DNA of 64,000 bases from positions 1 to 64,000 of the forward strand of contig SACF01000022.1 in NCBI GenBank assembly GCA_009928665.1, read 5' to 3'. Within the stretch, counting starts at the first letter, position 1. Each line of letters begins with the position of its first letter. Position numbers and translations under genes: made by a program. Of the stretch, positions 44,323 to 53,494 are shown piece by piece. Source of the DNA: Alphaproteobacteria bacterium (GTDB lineage Bacteria; Bacteroidota; Bacteroidia; Bacteroidales; FEN-979). The notes beneath the pieces are model-generated. The model made no database searches and was not told the origin of the DNA. It saw only the letters and a program-made list of their open reading frames with translations.

Positions 44323-45666
44323 ATGTCTGTACAAAGTCACCGTCTGTCAAAAGAAGAATTGTCCAGGAATTTTTCCGACATCAATCCTCCCTTCCGGTGT
44401 GCTGATGCGGCGATTATGGAAGCAAGCCGTTGTCTTAATTGCTATGATGCTCCTTGTGCCCGGTTTTGTCCGACACACATTGATATCCCTAAGTTCATCC
44501 GTCAGATTGTGACCGGGAATATTAAGGGATCGGCCCGGACCGTTTTTACCTCAAATATTCTGGGATTAGCATGTTCAAAGGTATGTCCGGTTGAGCGGCT
44601 CTGTGAAGGCGTATGCGTGCATCAGCTTCAGAAAGAACGTTCCGTGCCAATCGCCAGATTGCAAAGGTTTTCAACAGAAAAAGCTTTAAAGGAGAAATGG
44701 AACTTGTTTAATCCCAATTGCTTTCTTGATAAAAAAGTCGCCGTGGTGGGATCGGGCCCTGCAGGACTTGCCTGCGCCCATTCTTTGGCCGTGCAGGGCG
44801 TACACGTGACCATTTTTGAAAAGGAAAAACGGCCGGGTGGTCTTCTGACTTATGGGATCGCAGCCTATAAGGTCACTCCGGAATCGTGCCGGGATGAAGT
44901 TGATTACATTCTTTCGGTTGGGGGAATCGGGCTTCAGCTCGAGAAAGAACTGGGTCGTGATTTCTTTCTTGAAGATCTTACAGCCGGTTTTGATGCGGTA
45001 TTCCTTAGCATCGGTCTTGGGAAAACGCGTCCTTTGGGGATTCCCGGCGAACACCTCGATGGAGTGATTGATGCAATTGGCTTTATCAGCAGGATCAGAA
45101 CGGGAGAATTCAGTAAAGTGCCCGTAGGAGATAAAGTGGTCGTAATTGGGATGGGAATGACAGCCATTGATGCAGCAACCCAGGCCAAGCGATTGGGGGC
45201 TGATGAAGTCACGCTGGTGTACCGCAGATCCATTCAGGAAAAACCTTGTTCCGACCGGGAGTTGAATCTTGCCAGGCTGGATGGTTGCAGGGTTCAGTGG
45301 CTTGCCAGTCCCCGGGAGATTTTGGGGAAGGATGGAAGGGTAACAAGCCTGATCTGCGACCGGATCAAACTTGAAGATCAGGATGATGACAACCGTCCGA
45401 AACCTGTCATCACGGGGGAGACCTTCTCCGTTGAAGCCGATATGGTCATCAAAGCAACAGGACAGGTGCCGTATACCGACTGGATCGGGAAATCATCACT
45501 TCAAAACATACATGGCAGAATCCTTACCGGCCCGGGATTTGAGACCAGCATACCCGGAGTTTTTGCGGGAGGCGATGTGGTGAACGGGGGAAAAGAAGTG
45601 GTGCATGCCGTACAGCAAGGAAAAGAGGCAGCTATGACAATTTTAACGTATCTCAAGAAAAACTAA
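44323..45666 (+). CDS. preT: NAD-dependent dihydropyrimidine dehydrogenase, flavoprotein subunit PreT
   Basis: A 447-residue GltD-like subunit. The N-terminal iron-sulfur region has CLNCYDAPCARFCP and CSKVCPVERLCEGVC. FAD binds at VAVVGSGPAGLACAHS, and the complete NAD(P)H Rossmann domain is present (VVVIGMGMTAIDAATQAKRLGADEVTLVYRR). GVFAGGDVVNGG closes the FAD site. With PreA it reduces uracil and thymine with NADH in the first step of reductive pyrimidine breakdown. It is 7 bases from preA. Its intact NAD(P)H domain contrasts with the GltD-like protein at 28368. Confidence 0.85.
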   Translation: MSVQSHRLSKEELSRNFSDINPPFRCADAAIMEASRCLNCYDAPCARFCPTHIDIPKFIRQIVTGNIKGSARTVFTSNILGLACSKVCPVERLCEGVCVHQLQKERSVPIARLQRFSTEKALKEKWNLFNPNCFLDKKVAVVGSGPAGLACAHSLAVQGVHVTIFEKEKRPGGLLTYGIAAYKVTPESCRDEVDYILSVGGIGLQLEKELGRDFFLEDLTAGFDAVFLSIGLGKTRPLGIPGEHLDGVIDAIGFISRIRTGEFSKVPVGDKVVVIGMGMTAIDAATQAKRLGADEVTLVYRRSIQEKPCSDRELNLARLDGCRVQWLASPREILGKDGRVTSLICDRIKLEDQDDDNRPKPVITGETFSVEADMVIKATGQVPYTDWIGKSSLQNIHGRILTGPGFETSIPGVFAGGDVVNGGKEVVHAVQQGKEAAMTILTYLKKN

Positions 45667-45673
45667 TAGACAT

Positions 45674-46876
45674 ATGGCAGATCTTATTATCAATTTTTTA
45701 GGTATTAAATCACCGAACCCCTTTTGGCTTGCTTCCGGACCTCCGACCGATAAAAAGATCAATGTTCTGCGGGCTTTTGAGGCTGGCTGGGGAGGTGTCG
45801 TGTGGAAGACCATCGGGACTCCGGTCCAGAATGTTTCATCCAGGTATTCCAGCCTGAATTACAGTGGCAGAAAAATAGCCGGGATTAACAATATCGAACT
45901 GATCTCTGACCGACCGGTCGAAATTAACCTTGCTGAAATCAAAGAAGTGCTGAAATTGTTCCCTGACCGTGCAATGGTGGTTTCGCTTATGGCCGACAAC
46001 CACAGGGAAAGCTGGCATGACCTGGTGAAAAGAACTCAGGATACAGGAGCGCACGGACTGGAACTGAATTTTGGCTGCCCGCATGGTATGGTCGAACGGG
46101 GTATGGGCGCCGCCGTTGGTCAGGATCCTGAAATCGCACGCATGATTGTTGAATGGGTTATGGAAGTGGCTGAAATTCCCGTGATCACAAAACTCACTCC
46201 CAACGTTCATTCCGTTGTACCCGTAGGAAGAGCGGTTGCCGAAGCAGGGTCCGGCGGGATCTCTTTGATCAATACCATCCAATCGGTTACGGGCATCGAC
46301 CTCGAAACCCTGGTTCCTAACCCAATTGTAAGCGGATGTTCTACATTTGGCGGATATTGCGGCCCGGCCGTGAAACCCGTTGCCCTGAAATTCCTCACAA
46401 CACTGGCGCAGGATCCGGTTACGAGTCATCTTCTGCTGTCGGGTATCGGCGGTATCGCCACCTGGCGTGATGCCGTTGAGTTTTTCCTGCTCGGGGCCTC
46501 CGGCGTTCAGATTTGTACGGCAGCCATGTTGGGGGGATTCAGGATCATTGAGGATCTCTGCGAAGGACTTGATGATTGGATGGATGAAAAAGGATATCAG
46601 CAGATCTCTGATTTCAGGGGATTGTCGGTCCCGAAGATCACCCGGTGGGAAGAACTCAATCTGAATTACAAGGTGGTGGCCTCCATAAACCAGGACCTGT
46701 GTATCCATTGTGGTCTGTGTTATATAACCTGCGAGGATACATCCCATCAGGCCATCGTTTTGGAAAAGGGATTACCATACAACACCTATAATATTAAAGA
46801 AGAGGATTGTGTCGGCTGCAATCTGTGTAAAATCGTCTGTCCTGCATCAGGATGCATTTCTATGATTGAACGGTGA
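45674..46876 (+). CDS. preA: NAD-dependent dihydropyrimidine dehydrogenase, FMN/iron-sulfur subunit PreA
   Basis: A 400-residue dihydroorotate-dehydrogenase-like TIM barrel (1-330) fused to a C-terminal 2x[4Fe-4S] ferredoxin (CIHCGLCYITCED and CVGCNLCKIVCP). Family pieces include ELNFGCPHGMVERGMGAAVG, ITKLTPNV and the FMN/phosphate region LSGIGGIATWRDAVEF. It receives electrons from PreT. No dihydropyrimidinase or beta-ureidopropionase gene follows in the window, so later steps would be encoded elsewhere. Confidence 0.88.
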   Translation: MADLIINFLGIKSPNPFWLASGPPTDKKINVLRAFEAGWGGVVWKTIGTPVQNVSSRYSSLNYSGRKIAGINNIELISDRPVEINLAEIKEVLKLFPDRAMVVSLMADNHRESWHDLVKRTQDTGAHGLELNFGCPHGMVERGMGAAVGQDPEIARMIVEWVMEVAEIPVITKLTPNVHSVVPVGRAVAEAGSGGISLINTIQSVTGIDLETLVPNPIVSGCSTFGGYCGPAVKPVALKFLTTLAQDPVTSHLLLSGIGGIATWRDAVEFFLLGASGVQICTAAMLGGFRIIEDLCEGLDDWMDEKGYQQISDFRGLSVPKITRWEELNLNYKVVASINQDLCIHCGLCYITCEDTSHQAIVLEKGLPYNTYNIKEEDCVGCNLCKIVCPASGCISMIER

Positions 46877-46985
46877 TCACCCCAAAAAAGTTATTACCAC
46901 CATCTGTTCATAAAATTGCCGCACAGATTCGTTTTTTTCTTCCAATCCAGCTTACTTTTAACCGACTAATGTAATACCGGCTACC

Positions 46986-47195
46986 ATGAAAAATCACCGA
47001 CATATTTCTACTGCCGATATCGTGGATAACAGACTGAAGGTTTCAAACCATCCCATCTCGGTGCCAAAAGAAAAATTGCGGGCAGGTTCTCTCGAAGATA
47101 AATATCCGGTCTTGCTCGACGACGGACGGACGATTGTTTTCATAAAGGACAAACACCGGGAAAGGGAAGTCCGATTGCGGTACGCAACACGTTGA
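46986..47195 (+). CDS. 69-residue hypothetical protein
   Basis: A small soluble basic protein starting MKNHRHISTADIVDNRLKVS and ending HREREVRLRYATR. It contains the hydrophobic core DDGRTIVFIKDK. It lies 110 bases after preA on the same strand with no overlap by another convincing frame on the opposite strand. No family recognised. Confidence 0.5.
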   Translation: MKNHRHISTADIVDNRLKVSNHPISVPKEKLRAGSLEDKYPVLLDDGRTIVFIKDKHREREVRLRYATR

Positions 47196-47264
47196 TCCAA
47201 CTATTACGGTTATTCCCGACTTAACTCCTTTCTGAAATTTTCCTATTTTCCTGAACATTTTTTC

Positions 47265-47292
47265 CTTGCCATTAAAAAAGGTTGTATTTTTG
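47265..47292 (+). promoter_or_regulatory. Candidate promoter of the tetR gene
   Basis: TATTTTTG at 47285-47292 fits TAnnTTTG. CTTG at 47265-47268 is 16 bases upstream. It abuts the operator-like site at 47292-47313. Confidence 0.5.
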
Positions 47293-47313
47293 CATCCTGA
47301 ACGTTCAGTATGT
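47292..47313. promoter_or_regulatory. TetR-type operator-like site 1
   Basis: A 22-base site with a perfect 12-bp palindromic core CTGAACGTTCAG (47297-47308). It directly follows the -7 element of tetR and ends 6 bases before its ATG. It aligns with site 2 at 47950-47971 at 17 of 22 positions. Likely autoregulation (inference). Confidence 0.65.
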
Positions 47314-47319
47314 ATCGAC

Positions 47320-47907
47320 ATGAATGATACCAAAGAGTATATTATCGATCAGGCCTACAGTCTTTTTCTGACAAAAAGTTATGAAGCCGTTTCAATCAGC
47401 GATATCAGTAAGGCCATCGGATTTACCAAAGGAGCCTTATACCACCACTTCCTGAATAAAGAGGAATTGTTCAAGGCTGTTATCGACAAGTATCTGAGAA
47501 TATCTGCAATTGGCAATCTGAAACCGGATATCACCCTTGCAGAATTTATCCGTGAAAATGTGGAACACGCAAGGCAAATTGTTGATGCCATCCGGATTGA
47601 ACCCCAGCAATTCGTCCCTGTAAATTATCTTTCGCTTATCATCGACGCTTTCAGACACTATCCCGGTTATGACCACGACAATGTACAACTCTTCAGTGTT
47701 GAGACAACCCGAATTAAAAAGATTTTAGACCACGCGGTTGAAATCGGCGAAATACGAAATGATATTGATACCCAGGTCATGGCCCTTAATTTATTAAGTA
47801 TTGCCGTGGGAATCGCTACCAATCTCATTGCCCGCAGTTCCCCGTCCGATGCAATTGAGACTTTTCAATTGCAAATGAATCAATTTTATTTACTCCTGAA
47901 ACGATAA
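47320..47907 (+). CDS. TetR-family regulator of the adjacent RND efflux operon
   Basis: A 195-residue repressor-type protein. The N-terminal helix-turn-helix reads AVSISDISKAIGFTKGALYH followed by HFLNKEELF, the usual TetR form. The C-terminal domain (about 60-195) is helical and would bind the ligand. The start MNDTKEYIID places the operator-like site just upstream. It precedes the RND adaptor gene, the usual layout for drug- or bile-responsive pumps. Confidence 0.85.
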   Translation: MNDTKEYIIDQAYSLFLTKSYEAVSISDISKAIGFTKGALYHHFLNKEELFKAVIDKYLRISAIGNLKPDITLAEFIRENVEHARQIVDAIRIEPQQFVPVNYLSLIIDAFRHYPGYDHDNVQLFSVETTRIKKILDHAVEIGEIRNDIDTQVMALNLLSIAVGIATNLIARSSPSDAIETFQLQMNQFYLLLKR

Positions 47908-47949
47908 TCAGAAATCAAAAAAATCATTTCTAAACAAATTAAATCATTA

Positions 47950-47971
47950 ACATACCGTACGTTTAGTATGT
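47950..47971. promoter_or_regulatory. TetR-type operator-like site 2
   Basis: ACATAC-N10-GTATGT (22 bases) lies 18 bases before the RND adaptor ATG. Its core contains TACGTTTA, close to a TAnnTTTG -7 element, so a bound repressor would cover the promoter. It shares ACGTTYAGTATGT with site 1. Confidence 0.65.
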
Positions 47972-47989
47972 TTTAAATTAACAACAACC

Positions 47990-49024
47990 ATGAAGATAAA
48001 TAGCATTTATTATCTGGCTTTTCTCATCCTTCTTTTAACAGGATGCAGCCAGGAACCCAGTCTTAAATCACCGGCTACTGATAAAATAAAAGTAGGGGTA
48101 GCGCAGGTTATTACTGCATCCGGTGCAAGTCAACTGAAATACAGCGGTACTGTTGAGGCATTACAGACCATTCCCCTCAACTTCCAGGTTACGGGAATGA
48201 TCGAAAGCGTAAAGGTCGATGCAGGGGATCCGGTAAAAAAAGGTCAACTCCTGGCGACGTTGGACGGTTCCGATTTAAGAAATATTTATTCGACAGCCCT
48301 TGCAAAATACAACCAGGCAAAAGATGCTTACGACCGTTTGAAGCAGGTTCACGAGGAGGGCACACTCCCCGAGATAAAATGGGTCGAAATGAAAACGAAC
48401 CTCGAACAGGCAACCTCTTCACTCGATCTGGCAAAGAATAATCTTGAAAAGTGCAAATTATCGGCTCCCATCAGCGGGGTCGTCGGACGGAGAAATATCG
48501 AACCCGGGCAGCTATCACTAAGCCTTGCGGGTGCAGCGATTGAACTGGTAAACATCGACCAGGTGTTTATCAGGATTGCTGTTCCTGAAAATGAGGTCAA
48601 CAAAATAGAGAAAGGCAGAAAAGCCGGCATATCCGTGCTGGCTGCAGGCGGAAAACTTTTTGAAGGAAAGGTAACCAGTATCAGTCCGGTTGCCGATCTT
48701 ATTTCGAGGACCTATACGATTAAGATCCAGGTAGATAATCCCCATCACCTTCTAAAACCAGGCATGGTCTGCGATGTTTCCCTTTCGCCTGACTCTGAAT
48801 CCGAAGTCCTGGTCATTCCTTATCAATCGGTTAGCAAGGACCGTGAAGGAAATCTTTATGTATTTATCGTCACTCCGGATCGGTCAAGAGTGAAAAAACA
48901 AATTGTCCGGGTCGGTCAATTCCGTAGTGCAGGCATTGAAATCATCGGGGGACTTACTGTTGGACAAACGATCGTTACTAGCGGTATTGAAAAACTATCT
49001 GATAACAGTCTAATTGAAATTTGA
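47990..49024 (+). CDS. RND efflux periplasmic adaptor (membrane fusion lipoprotein)
   Basis: A 344-residue HlyD/AcrA-type adaptor. A signal with lipobox LLTGC (Cys19) anchors it. The biotinyl-lipoyl-like half (PLNFQVTGMIESVKVDAGDP) is followed by a helical hairpin (DAYDRLKQVHEEGTLPEIKW) and a second lipoyl half (LSAPISGVVGRRNIEPGQLS). The beta-barrel and membrane-proximal parts complete it. It connects the permease and outer-membrane channel. Its stop lies 1 base before the next ATG. Confidence 0.9.
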   Translation: MKINSIYYLAFLILLLTGCSQEPSLKSPATDKIKVGVAQVITASGASQLKYSGTVEALQTIPLNFQVTGMIESVKVDAGDPVKKGQLLATLDGSDLRNIYSTALAKYNQAKDAYDRLKQVHEEGTLPEIKWVEMKTNLEQATSSLDLAKNNLEKCKLSAPISGVVGRRNIEPGQLSLSLAGAAIELVNIDQVFIRIAVPENEVNKIEKGRKAGISVLAAGGKLFEGKVTSISPVADLISRTYTIKIQVDNPHHLLKPGMVCDVSLSPDSESEVLVIPYQSVSKDREGNLYVFIVTPDRSRVKKQIVRVGQFRSAGIEIIGGLTVGQTIVTSGIEKLSDNSLIEI

Positions 49025-49025
49025 G

Positions 49026-52000
49026 ATGAAACGCGGAAAAATTGATTTTATCGCGGCATGCATGCGTAATCATACGATCGTCATTCTGGTTGTACTGGTT
49101 CTGATGATAACGGGTGTGATTGCACTGATTCGTATGCCGCGCAATGAATATCCCCAGTTCACGATCCGACAGGGCGTTATAGTTGGAATTTATCCCGGTG
49201 CAACATCGGCCGAGGTCGAAGAACAACTGACCCGGGTGGTTGAGAACTATATCTACAGCTATCAGGAGGTAAACAAGGAAAAAACCTATTCGCTTTCGAA
49301 GGAAGGAATCATGTACATATTTGTTGAACTGACCGACCAGGTGACCAACTCCGATCAATTTTGGTCAAAGATCAGACATGGGCTCAACGAATTGAAAATG
49401 AAACTTCCTTCAGGGGTATTGGCATTGATTGCGAATTCTGATTTTGGGGATACCTCGGCAATTCTGATCACCCTCTCCTCCGAATCAAAAAGTTATAAAG
49501 ACCTTGAAGAACAAGTAAAAAGGCTTGAGGCAGAATGCCGAAAAATACCTACTACTTCCAAAATTCGACGGTATGGAATCCAAAAGGAAAAAATCTTTGT
49601 CAATGTCAAACCAGAACTTCTGAACGAGTACAGCATCAAAACGATTTCGTTGCTCGGGTCATATCAACTGAACGGGATGGTAAATTACGCCGGGGTACTT
49701 AAAGATGGCAAACACGAACTGGCAGTGCATCTGCCGGCCAGCTTTGCCTCCGAAAACGATCTGGCCGAACAAATTGTTTACGCAGATCCTGCCGGTAATG
49801 TGATTCGGCTTAAAGACATTGCAACAATTGAACGCAAACTGGCGGATCCCGATAATTATATCAGGCAGAACGGGATGAAAACTGTGCTGGTTTCACTGGA
49901 AATGCAACCGGGGAATAATATTGTTCAGTTTGGTAAAGATGTAGAAGTGGCATTGAAACGGTTTGAAAAGGGGTGCCCGAAAGAGATAACCGTGTCGAAA
50001 ATATCCGAGTTGCCAAAATATGTCCAGGATTCGATCAGCAACTTCATGAAGGAGTTTTTGATTGCCATTGTTGCAGTCATTCTGGTCACCATGATCCTGT
50101 TGCCTTTCAGGATCTCCTCTGTGGCTGCCGTGACCATTCCGGTCTCTGTTCTGGTCACCATGGGCATTCTGTACGCACTCCATATCGAACTTCACACCGT
50201 CTCACTGGCAACACTGATCGTTGTTCTGGGGATGATCGTGGACAATTCCATTGTGATCATCGACAACCATGTAACCCGGCTCGACAGGGGCGGCTCCCCC
50301 TGGCATACCGCCATTGCCAGCGCACGTGAATTGTTTACACCGATCGTTACAGCTACCTTAGCCATTTTCGCGGCCTATTTCCCGCTAAACCTGTTTCTGA
50401 CAGGCGCTGCCGGTGAATTTACCGAAACCATACCTGTTGTCGTGGGAGTCGCCCTGACAGTTTCAATCCTGGTCGCCGTGTTTTTAGTGCCCTATTTGAA
50501 CTACAGTTTTATCAAAAAAGGGTTAAAAAGAACCAATCCGGCCTCCTCGAAAAAATCCTTTCTGGAACTCCTGCAAAATGCATATGATAAATCGCTCGAA
50601 AAAGCATTTAAACATCCATGGATAACCATTGGAACCGGAATAATTTCTGTTCTCTTAGCGCTATTTCTTTTAGCGGGATTGGACCGGCAGATATTCCCGA
50701 CGGTTGAAAGAAACCAGTTTCCTGTCGAAATTTACCTGCCCTCCGGGGCTTCTCTGGAGCGAACAGCAGAAGTCGTCGATTCCATGGCTGTTATTCTGAA
50801 AAAGGATAAACGGGTCACCAACGTCACCAGCTTTATTGGTACCAGTTCCCCCCGGTTTCATACTGTTTATGCACCACAAATGCCCGCAACCAATTTCGGA
50901 CAGCTCCTGGTGAATACGGTATCGAATAAAGCAACCATCGAGGTTATCGCGGAATACGGCGAAAAATATGCAGAATATTTCACCGACGCCCATGTTAAGA
51001 TGAAGGAACTTGCCCTGCAACCCAATAAAGAAGCAATCGAGATCAGGATATCATCCGATTCGATCAGGGATATCAGGTTGGTTCAGGAACAAATACATGA
51101 AATACTGAAAAAAAACAAACATATTACCTGGATTCATGATGATTGGGATCAAAAGAGAACCGGAATTACCGTGAACCTTGATCGCGATAAAGCCAATCGT
51201 CTGGGTTATAGTAAGGGTTTCATCGCGACCTCTCTCATGGTCGGGCTCGACGGTATCCCCCTTACGACAATCTGGGAGGATGACTATCCCGTTGAAGTGA
51301 TGCTGACGCAGGAGACAAAAGGGCCTAAGGACATACACGTTCTCGAGGACCAATATATAACTTCGCCGGTAAGCCTGAAGGCAATTCCGTTGCGATCGTT
51401 CTCCACATTCACGCCTGATTGGAACGAAGGAACAATCGTACACCGCAACGGTGTGCGCACCCTGACCATCATGGTTGATAACGATAGTAAAGTTGTGGCA
51501 TCCTCCGTGTTTAACGAACTAAAACCCCGGATCGACGGACTGAAGCTGCCAGAGGGAACTACGATCAGCTACGGAGGAGAATATGAAGGACAGGCAGAGG
51601 TTTTCACGCCAATGACCTATGCGTTGGCAATAAGTATCGTAATTATCTTCTTCATCCTTTTAGTGCAATTTAAAAAAACCAGACGTGCACTGCTTATCAT
51701 GTCGGCCATGCTCCTGACGCTGCCCGGCGCAGCAATCGGACTGTATCTGATGGGATACCCGTTCAGTCTGACTTCTTTTCTGGGGATAACCAGCCTTTGC
51801 GGATTGGTGGTCAGAAACGGAATCATCCTGATCGATTATCTGATCGATTTGAGGAAATCACAAAGGATGACGGTTTATGAATCGGCGTTGGCAGCAGGTA
51901 AGCGAAGGATGCGTCCCATATTTTTAACTTCAGCAGCGGCAGCAGTAGGTGTTATTCCGATGATCATCAGCAGGTCGTTGCTTTGGGGGCCGCTGGGAAC

Positions 52001-53474
52001 TGTGATATGTTTCGGGCTTATCGTCGCCATGTTTCTCACCCTTTATATTTTACCTGTTCTTTACTGGACCTTGTACAAGCATGAAGACCGGCCGATGACA
52101 AACCGCATTAAGGGTTCGGGTGTCTCATTTAAGAGTGCCATTGTTTCGGTTGCTATAATCACAGGGTTTACGATGGTCACCCATGGCCAGAATGTTTATA
52201 CCCTGGATCAATGCAAGCAATTGGCCCTGCAAAACAACATCCGGATTCAGAACGGGATCCTCGAGGTAGAATCCTCCAGGCAGGTCAGAAAAGCAGCATT
52301 TACGAAGTATTTTCCTTCGGTCAGCGCAACCGCGTTGGCTGTCAGATTCAACAAACCCCTGATCGAACTTGAGATTCCTGGGGGAAATCTACCGGTCTAT
52401 AACGGTGATCCCTCCACCTTGCCGTTTGCAACCCAATTCGCATATTTTCCCGGAATCTCTATGTCGACGCTGGGTAAACTTACGACAGGATTTGTGACTG
52501 CGACACAACCCGTTTTCACCGGGGGAAGAATATATTTTGGTAACAAGCTGGCCCGTCTTGGGTTTGATGTCAGTTCAAGGAAACAATCCCTTTCCACAAA
52601 TGAAGTACTTCTGGAAACCGAGAAAAAGTACTGGCAGATCCTGACGTTGAAGGAAAAATTGAAGACAATCGACCGGTACGACAGTTTGCTCAGGAATTTG
52701 AAAAAAGATGTGAATAAAGCCCAACAGGCCGGACTTGTAAATTATAACGATGTACTTAAAGTCACGCTCAAACAAAGTGAGCTTGAGTTGAACCGGTTGA
52801 AGCTCAACAACGGGATACGGATGTCGATCATGGCCTTTTGCCAGCATCTGGGGATCCCGTACGATTCGCTCATGAATGTTTCAGATACGCTTGTACCAAT
52901 CATTGAACCGGCCGGATTCCGTGTTGATCATAAGACAGCGGTATCCGACAGGGAAGAATATCGTTTGATCCAGGACAAAGTCAAGGCCGAAAACCTTCAA
53001 TACAGGATGAAACTGGGAAAGTACCTTCCGGAGCTCGGGGTCGGTGTCGGTGCATTCTCCTATAATATGAGCAACTCCTGGAACAATAACCTGATGGCAT
53101 TTGGTTCTTTGAATATTCCCCTTTCGGATTGGTGGGCGGCCTCCCACGAACTGAAAGAACAAAAGCTGAGAGAAGAGATCGCTACTAACCAGGTAAAATA
53201 CACAGCCGAAATGCTGAATCTGGAAATGGAAAATGCATGGAGTAGCGTGATCGAAGCTTATCAGCAGATAAAAATCGGCGAAGAGGCTGTCAGGCAGGCT
53301 GAAGAGAATTTAAAGATTACCGGGAATAATTACCGTGCCGGGATTAACACTGTTTCCGACCTGCTGGAAGCTCAGGCAATTCTGCAAAAGACAAACGACG
53401 ACCTTTCGGAAGCCCGGTTCGGATACTTTACTCACATGGCCGAATACCGGAAGACTACCGGAACCTACAGGTAA
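49026..53474 (+). CDS. RND efflux permease fused to a TolC-like outer-membrane factor
   Basis: A 1482-residue single chain. Residues 1-1020 are a complete RND pump: helix 1 (TIVILVVLVLMITGVIAL), porter domains, and the helix 4 motif GMIVDNSIVIIDNH; a last helix ends in YILPVLYWTLYKH. Residues 1056-1482 are a TolC-type channel protein with the usual start VYTLDQCKQLALQNN and the late AGINTVSDLLEAQAILQK. Between them residues 1024-1055 look like a complete signal peptide (MTNRIKG, hydrophobic 1037-1051, THGQ). The ATG at 49026 is preferred over an upstream TTG. Related RND-TolC fusions are known in Bacteroidetes metal pumps. Confidence 0.9.
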   Translation: MKRGKIDFIAACMRNHTIVILVVLVLMITGVIALIRMPRNEYPQFTIRQGVIVGIYPGATSAEVEEQLTRVVENYIYSYQEVNKEKTYSLSKEGIMYIFVELTDQVTNSDQFWSKIRHGLNELKMKLPSGVLALIANSDFGDTSAILITLSSESKSYKDLEEQVKRLEAECRKIPTTSKIRRYGIQKEKIFVNVKPELLNEYSIKTISLLGSYQLNGMVNYAGVLKDGKHELAVHLPASFASENDLAEQIVYADPAGNVIRLKDIATIERKLADPDNYIRQNGMKTVLVSLEMQPGNNIVQFGKDVEVALKRFEKGCPKEITVSKISELPKYVQDSISNFMKEFLIAIVAVILVTMILLPFRISSVAAVTIPVSVLVTMGILYALHIELHTVSLATLIVVLGMIVDNSIVIIDNHVTRLDRGGSPWHTAIASARELFTPIVTATLAIFAAYFPLNLFLTGAAGEFTETIPVVVGVALTVSILVAVFLVPYLNYSFIKKGLKRTNPASSKKSFLELLQNAYDKSLEKAFKHPWITIGTGIISVLLALFLLAGLDRQIFPTVERNQFPVEIYLPSGASLERTAEVVDSMAVILKKDKRVTNVTSFIGTSSPRFHTVYAPQMPATNFGQLLVNTVSNKATIEVIAEYGEKYAEYFTDAHVKMKELALQPNKEAIEIRISSDSIRDIRLVQEQIHEILKKNKHITWIHDDWDQKRTGITVNLDRDKANRLGYSKGFIATSLMVGLDGIPLTTIWEDDYPVEVMLTQETKGPKDIHVLEDQYITSPVSLKAIPLRSFSTFTPDWNEGTIVHRNGVRTLTIMVDNDSKVVASSVFNELKPRIDGLKLPEGTTISYGGEYEGQAEVFTPMTYALAISIVIIFFILLVQFKKTRRALLIMSAMLLTLPGAAIGLYLMGYPFSLTSFLGITSLCGLVVRNGIILIDYLIDLRKSQRMTVYESALAAGKRRMRPIFLTSAAAAVGVIPMIISRSLLWGPLGTVICFGLIVAMFLTLYILPVLYWTLYKHEDRPMTNRIKGSGVSFKSAIVSVAIITGFTMVTHGQNVYTLDQCKQLALQNNIRIQNGILEVESSRQVRKAAFTKYFPSVSATALAVRFNKPLIELEIPGGNLPVYNGDPSTLPFATQFAYFPGISMSTLGKLTTGFVTATQPVFTGGRIYFGNKLARLGFDVSSRKQSLSTNEVLLETEKKYWQILTLKEKLKTIDRYDSLLRNLKKDVNKAQQAGLVNYNDVLKVTLKQSELELNRLKLNNGIRMSIMAFCQHLGIPYDSLMNVSDTLVPIIEPAGFRVDHKTAVSDREEYRLIQDKVKAENLQYRMKLGKYLPELGVGVGAFSYNMSNSWNNNLMAFGSLNIPLSDWWAASHELKEQKLREEIATNQVKYTAEMLNLEMENAWSSVIEAYQQIKIGEEAVRQAEENLKITGNNYRAGINTVSDLLEAQAILQKTNDDLSEARFGYFTHMAEYRKTTGTYR

Positions 53475-53494
53475 TGGAAAGATGTAAGGGGGAT

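Noticed and set aside
45836..46747. A 303-residue open frame antisense to preA
   Set aside because: It overlaps a clear PreA gene on the other strand, has Cys/His-rich but motif-free composition and no promoter or start context; it is a shadow of biased codon use.
49014..49025. TTG start for the RND permease overlapping the adaptor stop
   Set aside because: The ATG at 49026, one base after the adaptor stop, gives the usual N-terminus and is the simpler choice.
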